A DNA stretch of 64,000 nt, taken from assembly GCF_006715085.1 (NCBI RefSeq), contig NZ_VFMM01000001.1, positions 434,001 through 498,000 of the forward strand, written 5' to 3'. The DNA comes from Kribbella jejuensis (GTDB taxonomy: Bacteria > Actinomycetota > Actinomycetes > Propionibacteriales > Kribbellaceae). A model generated the notes under the pieces. The model ran no database searches. It was not told where the DNA came from and was given only the letters and a program-made list of their open reading frames with translations. Shown here one piece after another: positions 18,834 to 27,645 of the stretch; positions within the stretch are counted from its first letter, which is position 1; every line of letters starts with the position of its first letter. Both the position numbers and the translations under genes were made by a program.

Positions 18834-18837
18834 CCGC

Positions 18838-18864
18838 GGTGCGGCCGGACCTCCCGGCCGCACC
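18838..18864. terminator. Bidirectional terminator hairpin
   Basis: Perfect 11-bp inverted repeat (GGTGCGGCCGG with CCGGCCGCACC, five-base loop) between the convergent maleylpyruvate isomerase homologue and the FAD oxidase genes. Confidence 0.8.
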
Positions 18865-18874
18865 ACCGCCGCTG

Positions 18875-20233
18875 TTACGGCACGATGTTCTGGTTCAGGT
18901 GGAACACGTTGTCCGGGTCGTACGTGCGCTTCACGTCCGCGAGCCGGTCGTAGTTCTGCCGGTAGTTCTCGCGGATCCGGCCCTGGTCGTCGGCGGCCAT
19001 GAAGTTGATGTAGCCGCCGGCCTCGGAGTACGGCGCGACGTCCTCGTAGTAGGACCGGACCCACTCGATGTTCGCGTCGTTGTCCGCCGGGTCCGGCCAC
19101 ATACCGGCGATCACGGTGGCGAAGGTGGCGTCCCGGTACGCGAACGCCGTGCCGTCCGGCGTGACCCGATGGCAGGCGCCGTTGATCGGGTAGATGTGCA
19201 CGGTCGAGTTCACCGCGGGCAGGCCGGGGGCGTGCCGCAGGTGCGCCTGGATCGCCTCGTCGGTCAGCTCGGTGACGAAGTTCGCCTTCCAGTAGTGCTG
19301 CAGACCGGCCGGTACGAGCGCGTCGAACGCACTGTTCAGCGCCGGGTAAGGCATCGGCCCGACGTGTTCGGCCATCACCGGGGCGAACTCGCGGAACTTC
19401 GAGATCTGCGTCTCGCCCTCGTCCAGGTCGCCCGCCCAGCAGCCGACGATCGCCACGAACGGCTCGCCGTGCCGGTTCTCCGGGATGAACGGCAGCGGCG
19501 GCGCGATCTGGAACGCCGGGAACCCGCCGAGTTGCTCCGGCGCGTCCTTGATCAGTTCCCGGAACCCGGACAGTACGGCGGTCGCGTCGGACAGCTCGAA
19601 GAACATCGGACCGCCGTAGATCGCCGACACCGGCGAAAGCCGGAACTCCAGCGCGGTCACCACGCCGAAGTTGCCGCCACCGCCACGGAGCGCCCAGAAC
19701 AGGTCCTCGTTCTCCTTCTCGCTGACGATCAGGAACTTCCCGTCCGCCGTCACCACGTCAGCGGAAACGAGGTTGTCGCAGGACAGCCCGAGCCCGCGCG
19801 CCAGGTACCCGATCCCGCCGCCGAGGGTCAGCCCGCCGACGCCGGTCGTCGAGATCACCCCGCCGGTCGTGGCCAGCCCGAACGCGTGCGTCGCCGCATC
19901 GAAATCGCCCCAGGTCGCGCCGCCGCCGGCCCGCGCGGTCCGGTTCACCGGGTCGACGCGGACGTTGCGCATCCCGCTCAGGTCGATGACCAGCCCGTCG
20001 TCGACCGTGCCGAACCCCGGCACGCTGTGGCCGCCGCCGCGGACCGCGATCTCCAGGTCGTTCGTCCGCGCGTACTCGATCGACGCGATCACGTCGCCGG
20101 CGTTCTCGCAGCGGACGATCGCCCGCGGCCGCTTGTCGTGCATCCAGTTGTTGACCCGGCGCGCCGCGTCGTACTCCTCGTCACCCACCATCAAGACCTG
20201 TCCCCGCGTGACTTCGCGCAGGTTATCGATCAT
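18875..20233 (-). CDS. FAD-binding oxidoreductase, berberine-bridge type
   Basis: A 452-residue flavoprotein with an FAD-binding type 4 N-terminal domain: RPRAIVRCENAGDV, RGGGHSVPGFG whose histidine is the usual covalent FAD attachment site, and GGLTLGGGIGYLARGLGL. The C-terminus has the BBE motif around YINFMAADD and the closing YDPDNVFHLNQNI. Members oxidise sugars, alkaloids or aromatic polyketides with oxygen. I do not see the second cysteine that bicovalent members use at its usual place. The ATG at 20233 has GGGGAG seven bases upstream. The left end converges on a strong terminator. Confidence 0.85.
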   Translation of the reverse strand: MIDNLREVTRGQVLMVGDEEYDAARRVNNWMHDKRPRAIVRCENAGDVIASIEYARTNDLEIAVRGGGHSVPGFGTVDDGLVIDLSGMRNVRVDPVNRTARAGGGATWGDFDAATHAFGLATTGGVISTTGVGGLTLGGGIGYLARGLGLSCDNLVSADVVTADGKFLIVSEKENEDLFWALRGGGGNFGVVTALEFRLSPVSAIYGGPMFFELSDATAVLSGFRELIKDAPEQLGGFPAFQIAPPLPFIPENRHGEPFVAIVGCWAGDLDEGETQISKFREFAPVMAEHVGPMPYPALNSAFDALVPAGLQHYWKANFVTELTDEAIQAHLRHAPGLPAVNSTVHIYPINGACHRVTPDGTAFAYRDATFATVIAGMWPDPADNDANIEWVRSYYEDVAPYSEAGGYINFMAADDQGRIRENYRQNYDRLADVKRTYDPDNVFHLNQNIVP

Positions 20234-20497
20234 GCGTCTGCTCCCCTGTGCACGTTCTGTCGCAGATCGGCGTACGCGCACAGCGCACACCGCGCAGACC
20301 GGTGATCACCGTCGAGCGCAGCGCGGCATTCCACCCCAGAGAGCGCCTCAACCCCCGACGAGCAGCCGGCCCTCCCCCAGACCCCGCCCGTTCCCCCCGA
20401 ATCTCCCAAGCCGAACAGTTTTCGTCAATGCCCGATGTCAAAGCCGCCCCGGCGGTTCCGACCAGGAGGCACAAGCAGCCAGCACCCGGAGGACATC
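20234..20497. other. Intergenic region between FAD oxidase and second RibD-like gene
   Basis: 264 bases that hold the promoters of two divergent genes. GGAGGAC lies just before the rightward ATG. I see no convincing dyad or extra coding frame. Confidence 0.4.
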
Positions 20498-21049
20498 ATG
20501 CGGAAGATCATGTACTACGTGCACCAGTCGCTCGACGGCTTCATCGAGGGGCCGAACGGCGAGTTCGACTGGGCCCAGCTCGGGCCGGAGCTCGGCGCGT
20601 ACTCGATGAGCCTGACCGAGCGTGCCGATCTGTTCCTGTACGGGCGGACAGTCTGGGAAATGATGTCGTCGTACTGGCCGAACGCCGAGGCGATGAACCC
20701 GGACCAGCACGCGATCGAATTCGCGCCGGTCTGGCGGCGGACGCCGAAGGCCGTCCTGTCGACAACCCTGCAATCCGCCGACTGGAACACCCGGATCATC
20801 CGCGTCGCCGACGAACTGGCCGCGATCAAAGAGCAGCCGGGCAAGGACATCCTGCTGACCGGGAGCTCGACCGTCGCGGCCGCACTGGCCGAACGAGAGC
20901 TGCTCGACGAGTACCACGTGATCGTGCACCCCGTGGTCCTCGGTGGCGGCAAGCCCGTCCACCAGCCGACCGGGCGCCGCACGCTGCAGCTCGTCGACAG
21001 CCGTACTTTCGACAACCGGACCGTCCTGCTCCGTCACGACCTGGTCTGA
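20498..21049 (+). CDS. Dihydrofolate reductase family protein, second copy
   Basis: A 183-residue RibD C-terminal-like protein: RKIMYYVHQSLDGFIEGPNGEFDW, LFLYGRTVWEMMSSYWP, DILLTGSSTVAAALAE (nucleotide-binding turn) and LLDEYHVIVHPVVLGGGKPV. It is clearly related to, but quite diverged from, the gene at 17487. GGAGGAC six bases before ATG 20498 fixes the start. Its end overlaps the stop-codon end of the LysR gene on the other strand by 16 bases. Confidence 0.85.
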   Translation: MRKIMYYVHQSLDGFIEGPNGEFDWAQLGPELGAYSMSLTERADLFLYGRTVWEMMSSYWPNAEAMNPDQHAIEFAPVWRRTPKAVLSTTLQSADWNTRIIRVADELAAIKEQPGKDILLTGSSTVAAALAERELLDEYHVIVHPVVLGGGKPVHQPTGRRTLQLVDSRTFDNRTVLLRHDLV

Positions 21050-21945
21050 CCAGTGGCCGCGTCGGCCAAGGCGTCGGCGACCGCGGCGACGGCCGGCGTC
21101 CGGGTCCGGCGGGTCAGCAGGAAGACGGCCCGTCCGAGATCACCTTCGGCCGGAAGTCGTACGGCGACACCAGGAGCGCCCGCGCCGATGACCAGATCGG
21201 GCAGTAGTGCGCCCGCGCCCGTCGTACGGACGAGTTCGAGCAGGATCAGGAAGTCGTCCGAGCTGTACCGGATGTCCGGCTCGAAGCCGCCGAGTTCGCG
21301 ACACACCCGCACGTGCATCTCGCGATGACCGGTCCCGGGTTGACACGCAGCCCACGGAAGATCGGCGAGTTCTCGCAACGGCACCCGATCGGCCGCGGCG
21401 AGCGGATGGTCCGCGGGCAGGATGAGCCGGATCTGCTCGCGTAGCAGGTGCTCCCGCCGCAGATCGCTGTGCACCGTGCGCGGCTGACCGTCGTACTCGT
21501 CACCGACCATCAGATCCAGCTGCTGCAACCGCAGCGCGGGTGCGGCCTGCTCGACCTCCAGCTCGGCCGCCTCGACGCGGATGTCGGGATGCGACGCCGC
21601 GAGACTGCGGATCGCCGGCGCCACGACCCGGATGAACGCGGACTGGAACGACGCGATCCGCACCACCCCCGCGACCCGTCCCGCCGCGACCGCGGCGAGC
21701 TCCGCCTCGGCCGCCTCGACGCCGTCGAGCAGCGCGGTCGCGTGCCGTACCAGTACCTCACCCGCGGCAGTCAGCCGGACGTTGCGTCCGACCCGTTCGA
21801 GCAACGGCGTACCGGCTTCGCGCTCCAGAACGGCCAGCTGCTGCGAGATCGCGCTGGGCGAATACCCGAGCGCACGGGCCGCTCCGTGGACGGTGCCGCG
21901 GCCGTGGACCTCGCGCAACAACCGCAGCCGGTGCAGATCCATCAT
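21034..21945 (-). CDS. LysR family transcriptional regulator
   Basis: A 303-residue regulator. The N-terminal winged helix is DLHRLRLLREVHGRGTVHGAARALG with the recognition region SPSAISQQLAVLEREAG; the effector domain begins VVRIASFQSAFIRVVAP and includes VGDEYDG, with the closing DLVIGAGAPGVAVRLP. It probably controls the divergent EamA transporter 79 bases away, the common arrangement for the family. The start at 21945 lies six bases after TAAGCT (21957-21952), a leaderless pattern. Confidence 0.88.
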   Translation of the reverse strand: MMDLHRLRLLREVHGRGTVHGAARALGYSPSAISQQLAVLEREAGTPLLERVGRNVRLTAAGEVLVRHATALLDGVEAAEAELAAVAAGRVAGVVRIASFQSAFIRVVAPAIRSLAASHPDIRVEAAELEVEQAAPALRLQQLDLMVGDEYDGQPRTVHSDLRREHLLREQIRLILPADHPLAAADRVPLRELADLPWAACQPGTGHREMHVRVCRELGGFEPDIRYSSDDFLILLELVRTTGAGALLPDLVIGAGAPGVAVRLPAEGDLGRAVFLLTRRTRTPAVAAVADALADAATGQTRS

Positions 21946-22023
21946 CCGTTCAGCTTAGCTTCACGATGCTGTCCGAGAACCCGCGATGGACGTGAACGGT
22001 TCACTGGTCGGACCATCGATGAC

Positions 22024-22944
22024 GTGGGACGCCTCTTCTGCCTTCTTTCCGCCGCCGCCTTCGGGGTCATGGCCGTGTTCGGCAAGCTCGCGTACGACGC
22101 GGGCGTGACCGTCGACGCGCTGCTGCTGGTCCGGTTCGGACTGGCCGCCGTACTGCTGCTCGGCATCGCCCTTGCCCGTGGCGCGCTCCGCGACCTGCCC
22201 CGCCGGGTCGTGCTCACCGGCCTCGCGATGGGCGCCTTCGGGTACGCCGCGCAATCGACCTTCTACTTCTCCGCACTGGCCCGGATCGACGCGTCGCTCG
22301 TCGCGCTGATCCTGTATCTGTATCCGATCCTCGTGATGGGTGCGTCGATCGCGCTCCGCCGGGAGCCCGTCTCGCGCCGGCGAGTGGCCGCGCTGGTGAT
22401 CGCGCTGCTCGGTATCGGTCTCGTGCTCAGCGGCGCGATGTCCGGGCAGTTCGACTGGTCCGGCCTGCTGCTGGCGTTGGGTGCGCCAATCGTCTACACC
22501 GGGTACATCCTGGTCGGCGACTCCGTCGACATACAGCCGCTCGCGCTCACCGCGCTGGTCTGTACCGGCGCCTTCGGAACCTTTGTTCTACTGGGGTTTC
22601 TGCGCGGGGGCACGGACTTCACGTTCGCGCCGATCGGGTGGCTGTGGCTGGCTGCCGTCGCGTTGATCAGCACGGTCGCCGCGATCCTGCTGTTCTTCGC
22701 GGGCATGGCGCGGGTCGGCCCGTCGGTGGCGTCGATCCTGTCGATCTTCGAGCCGGTCGTCACGGTCGTTGCCGCGGCTGCGGTCTTCGGCGAGCACCTC
22801 ACCGCAACGCAATGGTTCGGCGGTGCGTTCGTACTGTCCGCGGTCCTGATCGTGCAGTGGCCGCGGCGTTCACGGCTTGCGCGCGCTGACGGCGTACATC
22901 GTGAGCGACATGTGGAAGGCGCCGCGCTCGGCCGTGTCTCGTAG
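22024..22944 (+). CDS. EamA/DMT family transporter
   Basis: About 306 residues with ten predicted membrane helices in two EamA repeats (FCLLSAAAFGVMAVFGKLAYDAG and LLLALGAPIVYTGYILVGD); LSIFEPVVTVVAAAAVFGE is the conserved end of the second repeat. The family moves small metabolites or amino acids, usually outward. GTG at 22024 gives the expected N-terminus directly before the first helix. The last 25 residues (RRSRLARADG and after) are hydrophilic and are read through the antisense of the methyltransferase 3' end, a 75-base convergent overlap. Confidence 0.85.
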   Translation: MGRLFCLLSAAAFGVMAVFGKLAYDAGVTVDALLLVRFGLAAVLLLGIALARGALRDLPRRVVLTGLAMGAFGYAAQSTFYFSALARIDASLVALILYLYPILVMGASIALRREPVSRRRVAALVIALLGIGLVLSGAMSGQFDWSGLLLALGAPIVYTGYILVGDSVDIQPLALTALVCTGAFGTFVLLGFLRGGTDFTFAPIGWLWLAAVALISTVAAILLFFAGMARVGPSVASILSIFEPVVTVVAAAAVFGEHLTATQWFGGAFVLSAVLIVQWPRRSRLARADGVHRERHVEGAALGRVS

Positions 22945-23691
22945 CGTCTGCGTGAACGCCTCGGCCTCGGCGTCGGTGATCACGCCGGCGCGGGCAGCGG
23001 TCGTGTGCATCATGCCGACGAAGCCGGTGGTAGCACCTTCCTGCGGTTCGATCCAGGTTGCGGCCGTCTCGCCGGTGATCTCCAGGCCGGCTTCGGCGAG
23101 CAGGCCGCGGAGCCGGCGGCCGGAGTACGGGTTGGCGGTTTCCCCGCGGAAGTAGCCGAACATCCGCTGCAGTACGTCGGGGTCGGCCGGGTGGATGATC
23201 GCCGTACCCCAGTCCGTGTCGATCAACGCGATCCGCCCGCCGGGCCGCAGTACCCGGGCCATTTCGGCGACCGCGACGGCCGGGTGGTCGACGTGCTGCA
23301 GAACCCGCTCGGACCGCAGTACGTCGACCGACGCATCCTCGAACGGCAGCGCCTCCGCCTGACCCTCGACGTACTCGACCGGCGCACCGGCGGCCCGTCG
23401 TACGGCCTCGGCCCGGAGTCCCGGGCTGGGCTCGACGCCGATCGCCCGGGCGCCGTACGCGGTGAACGCGAGCACGTCCTCGCCAGTACCCGAGCCGACA
23501 TCGACCGCGGTCTCCCCCGGCGCCGGAGCCAATTGGTCCAGCGCCCACGCCTTCAACGTCCGTACGGCGGGACGGGCCGCCATCTGGTCCAGTACGAACG
23601 CCTGACGCTCGACGTTCTGGTTCGCCACATGCGCCGCGCGGAAGCTCCCGCGCTCAGTGACGAACCCGGGCCCGCCCGTCGTCTCGGTCAT
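22870..23691 (-). CDS. SAM-dependent methyltransferase (class I)
   Basis: A 273-residue Rossmann methyltransferase: motif I AVDVGSGTGEDVLAF, acidic IGVEPSPGLR, motif II LPFEDASVDVLRSERVLQHV, and MARVLRPGGRIALIDTDWG. The VLQHVDHP and VLRPGG motifs fit the UbiE/Methyltransf_11 group that methylates small molecules. Substrate unknown. GGGGAG lies upstream of the ATG at 23691, and a phased array of 10-bp GTAC repeats occupies the leader. The gene is downstream of two membrane-protein genes on the same strand. Confidence 0.88.
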   Translation of the reverse strand: MTETTGGPGFVTERGSFRAAHVANQNVERQAFVLDQMAARPAVRTLKAWALDQLAPAPGETAVDVGSGTGEDVLAFTAYGARAIGVEPSPGLRAEAVRRAAGAPVEYVEGQAEALPFEDASVDVLRSERVLQHVDHPAVAVAEMARVLRPGGRIALIDTDWGTAIIHPADPDVLQRMFGYFRGETANPYSGRRLRGLLAEAGLEITGETAATWIEPQEGATTGFVGMMHTTAARAGVITDAEAEAFTQTLRDTAERGAFHMSLTMYAVSARKP

Positions 23692-23707
23692 ACCGATCTC
23701 CCCTTGA

Positions 23708-23750
23708 GTACGTCCCTGTACGCCCCTGTACGTCTCGGTACGTCTTGGTA
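23708..23750 (-). repeat. Four 10-bp GTAC repeats upstream of the methyltransferase
   Basis: Units starting at 23708, 23718, 23728 and 23738, each beginning GTACG(T/C)C and followed by a last GTA. The exact 10-base spacing puts each GTAC palindrome on the same face of the helix. A TACGCT hexamer (23761-23756 on the minus strand) could be the -10 element, placing the array at the start of the transcript. Confidence 0.7.
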
Positions 23751-23785
23751 GGCCGAGCGTAGCGCCGGACAGGCCCAGGTCCGGG

Positions 23786-24472
23786 TCATCGCACCGGCTG
23801 CCACTCGTCGTTCGACAATCGGACGATCGCCCACCCCACCGCGGCGAAGCCGACTGCCTGCAGTCCCCACCCGACCAGGTCGAGCGGGTGGCTGCTGATG
23901 ATGACCGCGGTCAGGTGCAGCGGCTGCGAGATCGCGACCGCCACAGCAGCCCACCGACCGCCGACGCCGGAGCGCCACAGCGCGATGCCGAGCAGTACGG
24001 TCCCGAGCAGGTGACCGGCCACGAACACCAGGCCGGCCAGGTCCGTCGACGCGTGCGTCGTCTCGGCGACCTTCGTGATCGACGCAGGGTCCAGACCGGC
24101 GGTCCCGGCCGACCAGGTGAACACGTCGCTGGACGCGTTCCACGGCAGCGACAGGTACCCCGGAACCATCAGGAACAAGGCGATTCCGGTGAGCCACGGC
24201 GCCCCGCGGCGGGTCAGCCGGCCGACGAAGTACACGCCGGGAACCAGCGTGAGGATCGCGACGTACGCGAGCCAGATCACGAACGAACTGCGGTCCAGAT
24301 GGCCGAGAATCTTGCTGACGATGGTCGACGGGTCGTCCGCGGTGTTGTACGGCAGCAGGAACCGCAGCAGCGCCACCGCCGCCGGCCCGATCGGCAGGAT
24401 CACCGCTGCCACCCAGCGCCAGACGGGCCGGATGTCCGCGTGCGCCGTCGTGCGGCTCATGGTCTCGGTCAT
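23786..24472 (-). CDS. Hypothetical membrane protein, six helices
   Basis: A 228-residue integral membrane protein. Hydrophobic segments lie at about 20-42, 68-90, 100-118, 148-168, 176-195 and 200-220, with an extracytoplasmic-looking loop rich in S, T and W between helices 3 and 4. No family is recognised. ATG at 24472 overlaps the TGA of the preceding small membrane-protein gene by four bases (ATGA), so the two are translationally coupled and probably work together. Confidence 0.65.
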   Translation of the reverse strand: MTETMSRTTAHADIRPVWRWVAAVILPIGPAAVALLRFLLPYNTADDPSTIVSKILGHLDRSSFVIWLAYVAILTLVPGVYFVGRLTRRGAPWLTGIALFLMVPGYLSLPWNASSDVFTWSAGTAGLDPASITKVAETTHASTDLAGLVFVAGHLLGTVLLGIALWRSGVGGRWAAVAVAISQPLHLTAVIISSHPLDLVGWGLQAVGFAAVGWAIVRLSNDEWQPVR

Positions 24473-24813
24473 CGCGCACCGACCAGTTCGCGCTTCGGCA
24501 GCAGTACGGCGATCACGCCGACGATCGTCGCGGCGACGCCGATACCGGCCGCCACGACCGCGCCCGCGGGGACGTCGCTCGCGAAGAACGCCGGTACGGC
24601 GAGCAGCGCCGACGCCAGGCGCAGCGTGATCAGCGGTGCGAGCGCCCAGCGCTTCCCGCGCCAGGCGAACCCGACCAGTACGAGACTGATCAGCCCGACG
24701 ACCGCGGACCCGATCGCGATGCTCATCGGCGGGTGCTTCCCGTCGGTGGCGAGCGGCGTGGCGACGTCGGCGAGCGCGAGCAGCCCGAGCAGTACCAGCC
24801 CGAATTTGTACAT
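24469..24813 (-). CDS. Small hypothetical membrane protein
   Basis: A 114-residue protein with four hydrophobic segments (KFGLVLLGLLALADV, IGSAVVGLISLVLVGFA, LITLRLASALLAVPAFFA, GIGVAATIVGVIAVLL). No family is recognised. AGGAAG immediately before the ATG at 24813 supports the start; a longer frame reaching 25434 is antisense to the kinase gene and not credible. First gene of a two- or three-gene minus-strand operon, divergent from the histidine kinase. Confidence 0.65.
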   Translation of the reverse strand: MYKFGLVLLGLLALADVATPLATDGKHPPMSIAIGSAVVGLISLVLVGFAWRGKRWALAPLITLRLASALLAVPAFFASDVPAGAVVAAGIGVAATIVGVIAVLLPKRELVGAR

Positions 24814-24967
24814 CTTCCTACCCCCTTGGTGTGGTTGCCGTTCCACCGTCGCCGCCGGCGGGTGCTGAGCGCCTGGGGTCAGGGTCCTGCGGCTGCGGGC
24901 GGTTCCCCGCCGGATCCGGGATCCCGATCCCGAGACGCCGGGAACGTTCTGGGCGCACACTGCGGGT

Positions 24968-27004
24968 ATGACTGCTGGCACGACAGCTGGTATGGCCGCT
25001 GGTTTGACAGGGTCCCGGAACCGCCGCGGCCTGGCCGGCGCGCTCGCCGCGCTGGTCGTCGTCGAGGTGGTGTTCGCGGTCGCGTACGGCGTCTCGATCG
25101 GCTGGGGCTGGCAGCAACTGGTCGACAACTTCGTCGTGACGAACGGGCTGATGGGCCTGACCTTCGGCCTCTGCGGCGCAGTTATCGCCTGGCACCGGCC
25201 GGCCAACCCGATCGGCTGGCTGTTCCTGGCCGACGGGATCGGGCACGCGACCACACCTTTTGCAGACGCGCTGGCGCATGTTGTGCACGGACATGTCGCG
25301 CAGCGGGTACTCGTGACCATCTCGTTGGCGGCCTGGCCGTGGTCGATCGCGCTGTTCCTGCCGCTCGCGCTGCTGCTGTTCCCGGACGGCCGGTTGCTGT
25401 CGCCACGCTGGCGCTGGGCCGCGCTCGGGATCATCGTGACCGCACCGCTCTTCGTCCTGGAGATGGCCGGCAGCGGAGACCCGATCTCACCCGGCGTACC
25501 ACGCGCGTTGCTGAGGATCCGGCACTACGACTCGCTCCAACCACTCTGGACCGCGACCGAGGCCCGCAACATCGTCGCGATCCTGATCGCGCTGGTCTGC
25601 CTCGCGATCCGTTACCGCCGCGCGGATGAAGTGGGCCGCCGGCAACTGCTGTGGTTGCTGCTGGCATCGGTGATCGCAGTACTGTTCGTCACCCCGTGGG
25701 CGTTCGTCGCGGGGACGCCGATCCTCGTCCTGCTGGCGATTCCGCTGATCCCGATCTCGGTCGCGGTGGCGATCGTCCGGTACCAGCTCCTCGATATCCG
25801 CCTGGTCGTCTCCCGCGCCCTGACCTGGGCGCTGCTATCGCTGGTTGCCATCGGCATCTACGCGGCACTGGTCGCCCTCCTTGACTCCCTGATCGCCTCC
25901 CAGGTCGGCCGCTCGGCCGCGGTCACGGTCCTGGTCGCGCTGATCATCGCGCCCGTACTGCCGCGACTGCAGCAACTGGTCGACCGCGCCTTGTACGGCG
26001 ATCGCAACAACCCGGCCCGGGTCGCCTCCCGAGTCGGCGAACAACTGTCAGCCGGCCTTCCAGGAGTCGTAACAGCGATCCGCACCGCCCTCCGCCTGCC
26101 CTACGTCGGCCTGACTGCCAATGGAGAGGTCATCGCCTCGGGTTCGCCTTCGTCCGGTGCGGTCGTAGCAGTGGAGTTGTCGTACGGCGGGGACGTCGTC
26201 GGCGTGCTGGAGGTCGGCGTACGGTCGGGTGAATCCGGGCTGTCGGCAGCGGACCGCAGTGTGCTCGGGTTGGTCGCCGTACCGCTGGCAGCCGCCGTCC
26301 ACGCGACGCGCTTGTCCGCGGAGCTGCAGGCGTCACGCGAGAAGCTCGTATCGGCACGCGAAGAGGAACGCCGGCGGCTGCGGCGCGACCTGCACGACGG
26401 GTTGGGTCCGACGCTCACCGGCGTCGCGTTCTCCGCGGACGCGGCGGCCAACCTGATCAGCACCGACACACCCCGGGCCGTCGAGTTGCTCGCACGGTTG
26501 CGCGCCGATACGCGCGCGGCGATCAGCGACGTACGGCGGCTGGTCGACGACCTGCGGCCACCCGCGCTGGACGAACTCGGCCTGGTCGGCGCACTCCGGC
26601 AACGTGCCGATCAGATGTCGTACCGAGCGGACGGCAGCGCGATCCGGGTCTCGATCGTCGCCGACGGCTTGCCGACGCTGCCGGCCGCGCTGGAGGTGGC
26701 TGCGTACCGGATCGCGACCGAGGCGCTGACCAACGTCGTACGGCACTCGGACGCGACGTCCGCCGTACTGACGCTCCGCTACACCACCAAGCTGGAGATC
26801 GAGATCGCCGACGACGGCCCACCCACCGCCGCCTGGCGCCCCGGCGTGGGCCTGCAAGCCATGCAAGAACGAGCCGCCGAACTCGGCGGCACCTTCCACG
26901 CGGGGCCGACCTCGCGCGGCGGCCTCGTGCAAGCCCACTTCCCGCTCAGCCCACGACAGGATGATGTAGTTGCGGGTGCTCAGGCTCCTTTGGAGGTGCG
27001 GTGA
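24968..27004 (+). CDS. Membrane sensor histidine kinase (NarL-partner, HisKA_3)
   Basis: A 678-residue kinase. Around seven to nine membrane helices fill residues 20-340, then a GAF-like region leads to a coiled coil (SAELQASREKLVSAREEERRRLRR). The phosphoacceptor histidine is in DLHDGLGPTLTG near residue 476, the N box is EALTNVVRHSDAT and the G box is ADDGPPTAAWRPGVGLQ with QAMQERAAELGG. It phosphorylates the overlapping response regulator. The stimulus is unknown. The ATG lies six bases after CACACT (24956-24961), a leaderless layout. It overlaps the regulator GTG by four bases. Confidence 0.9.
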   Translation: MTAGTTAGMAAGLTGSRNRRGLAGALAALVVVEVVFAVAYGVSIGWGWQQLVDNFVVTNGLMGLTFGLCGAVIAWHRPANPIGWLFLADGIGHATTPFADALAHVVHGHVAQRVLVTISLAAWPWSIALFLPLALLLFPDGRLLSPRWRWAALGIIVTAPLFVLEMAGSGDPISPGVPRALLRIRHYDSLQPLWTATEARNIVAILIALVCLAIRYRRADEVGRRQLLWLLLASVIAVLFVTPWAFVAGTPILVLLAIPLIPISVAVAIVRYQLLDIRLVVSRALTWALLSLVAIGIYAALVALLDSLIASQVGRSAAVTVLVALIIAPVLPRLQQLVDRALYGDRNNPARVASRVGEQLSAGLPGVVTAIRTALRLPYVGLTANGEVIASGSPSSGAVVAVELSYGGDVVGVLEVGVRSGESGLSAADRSVLGLVAVPLAAAVHATRLSAELQASREKLVSAREEERRRLRRDLHDGLGPTLTGVAFSADAAANLISTDTPRAVELLARLRADTRAAISDVRRLVDDLRPPALDELGLVGALRQRADQMSYRADGSAIRVSIVADGLPTLPAALEVAAYRIATEALTNVVRHSDATSAVLTLRYTTKLEIEIADDGPPTAAWRPGVGLQAMQERAAELGGTFHAGPTSRGGLVQAHFPLSPRQDDVVAGAQAPLEVR

Positions 27005-27645
27005 TTCGGGTCGTGTTGGCTGACGACCACCCGGTGGTGCGGGCCGGGTTGGCGGCTCTGTTGAGCTCATTGCCCGGCATCGAGGTGGTCGGTGTCGCCG
27101 CGACCGGGCGTGAAGCCGTTCGCGAGGTCGTCACCACCCGTCCCGACGTCGCCGTACTCGACCTGCAGATGCCGGATCTCGACGGGTTCGCCGCCACCCG
27201 CGAGTTGGCGCGCTCCGCACCCGAGGTCGCCGTACTCGTGCTGACCATGTTCGAGGACGACGACTCGGTCTTCGCCGCGATGCGCGCCGGCGCCCGCGGG
27301 TACCTGGTCAAGGGCGCCGAGCAGGACGAGATCGCCCGCGCGATCCGCGCGGTGGCTGCCGGCGAGGCCATCTTCGGACCCGGCGTCGCCCGGCGCGTCC
27401 TCACGTTCTTCGCCTCCCCGCCGCCCGCCGACCCGTTCCCCGAACTCACCGCCCGCGAACGCGAGATCCTCGACCACCTCGCCGCGGGCCTGTCCAACCA
27501 AGCCATCGCCGCCCGCCTCGACCTGGCCCCGAAGACGGTCGCGAACAACGTCTCCACCATCTTCACCAAACTCGGCACCGCCGACCGAGCCACCGCCATA
27601 ATCCAAGCCCGCAACGCCGGTCTGGGCATCCCGAAGGACGGTTAG
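27001..27645 (+). CDS. NarL/LuxR-family response regulator
   Basis: A 214-residue two-domain regulator. The receiver has the acidic pair DD at 8-9, phosphoacceptor D54 in VAVLDLQMPD, the switch threonine in VLVLTMF and the lysine in YLVKGA. The LuxR helix-turn-helix is LTAREREILDHLAAGLSNQAIAA with LAPKTVANNVSTIF. GTG start overlaps the kinase TGA (GTGA), so translation is coupled. Its stop overlaps the convergent WYL regulator stop by four bases. Confidence 0.93.
   Translation: MIRVVLADDHPVVRAGLAALLSSLPGIEVVGVAATGREAVREVVTTRPDVAVLDLQMPDLDGFAATRELARSAPEVAVLVLTMFEDDDSVFAAMRAGARGYLVKGAEQDEIARAIRAVAAGEAIFGPGVARRVLTFFASPPPADPFPELTAREREILDHLAAGLSNQAIAARLDLAPKTVANNVSTIFTKLGTADRATAIIQARNAGLGIPKDG

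Noticed and set aside
18839..20305. A 488-residue plus-strand frame opposite the FAD oxidase
   Set aside because: No recognisable protein features; the minus strand has clear FAD-binding motifs and a ribosome site.
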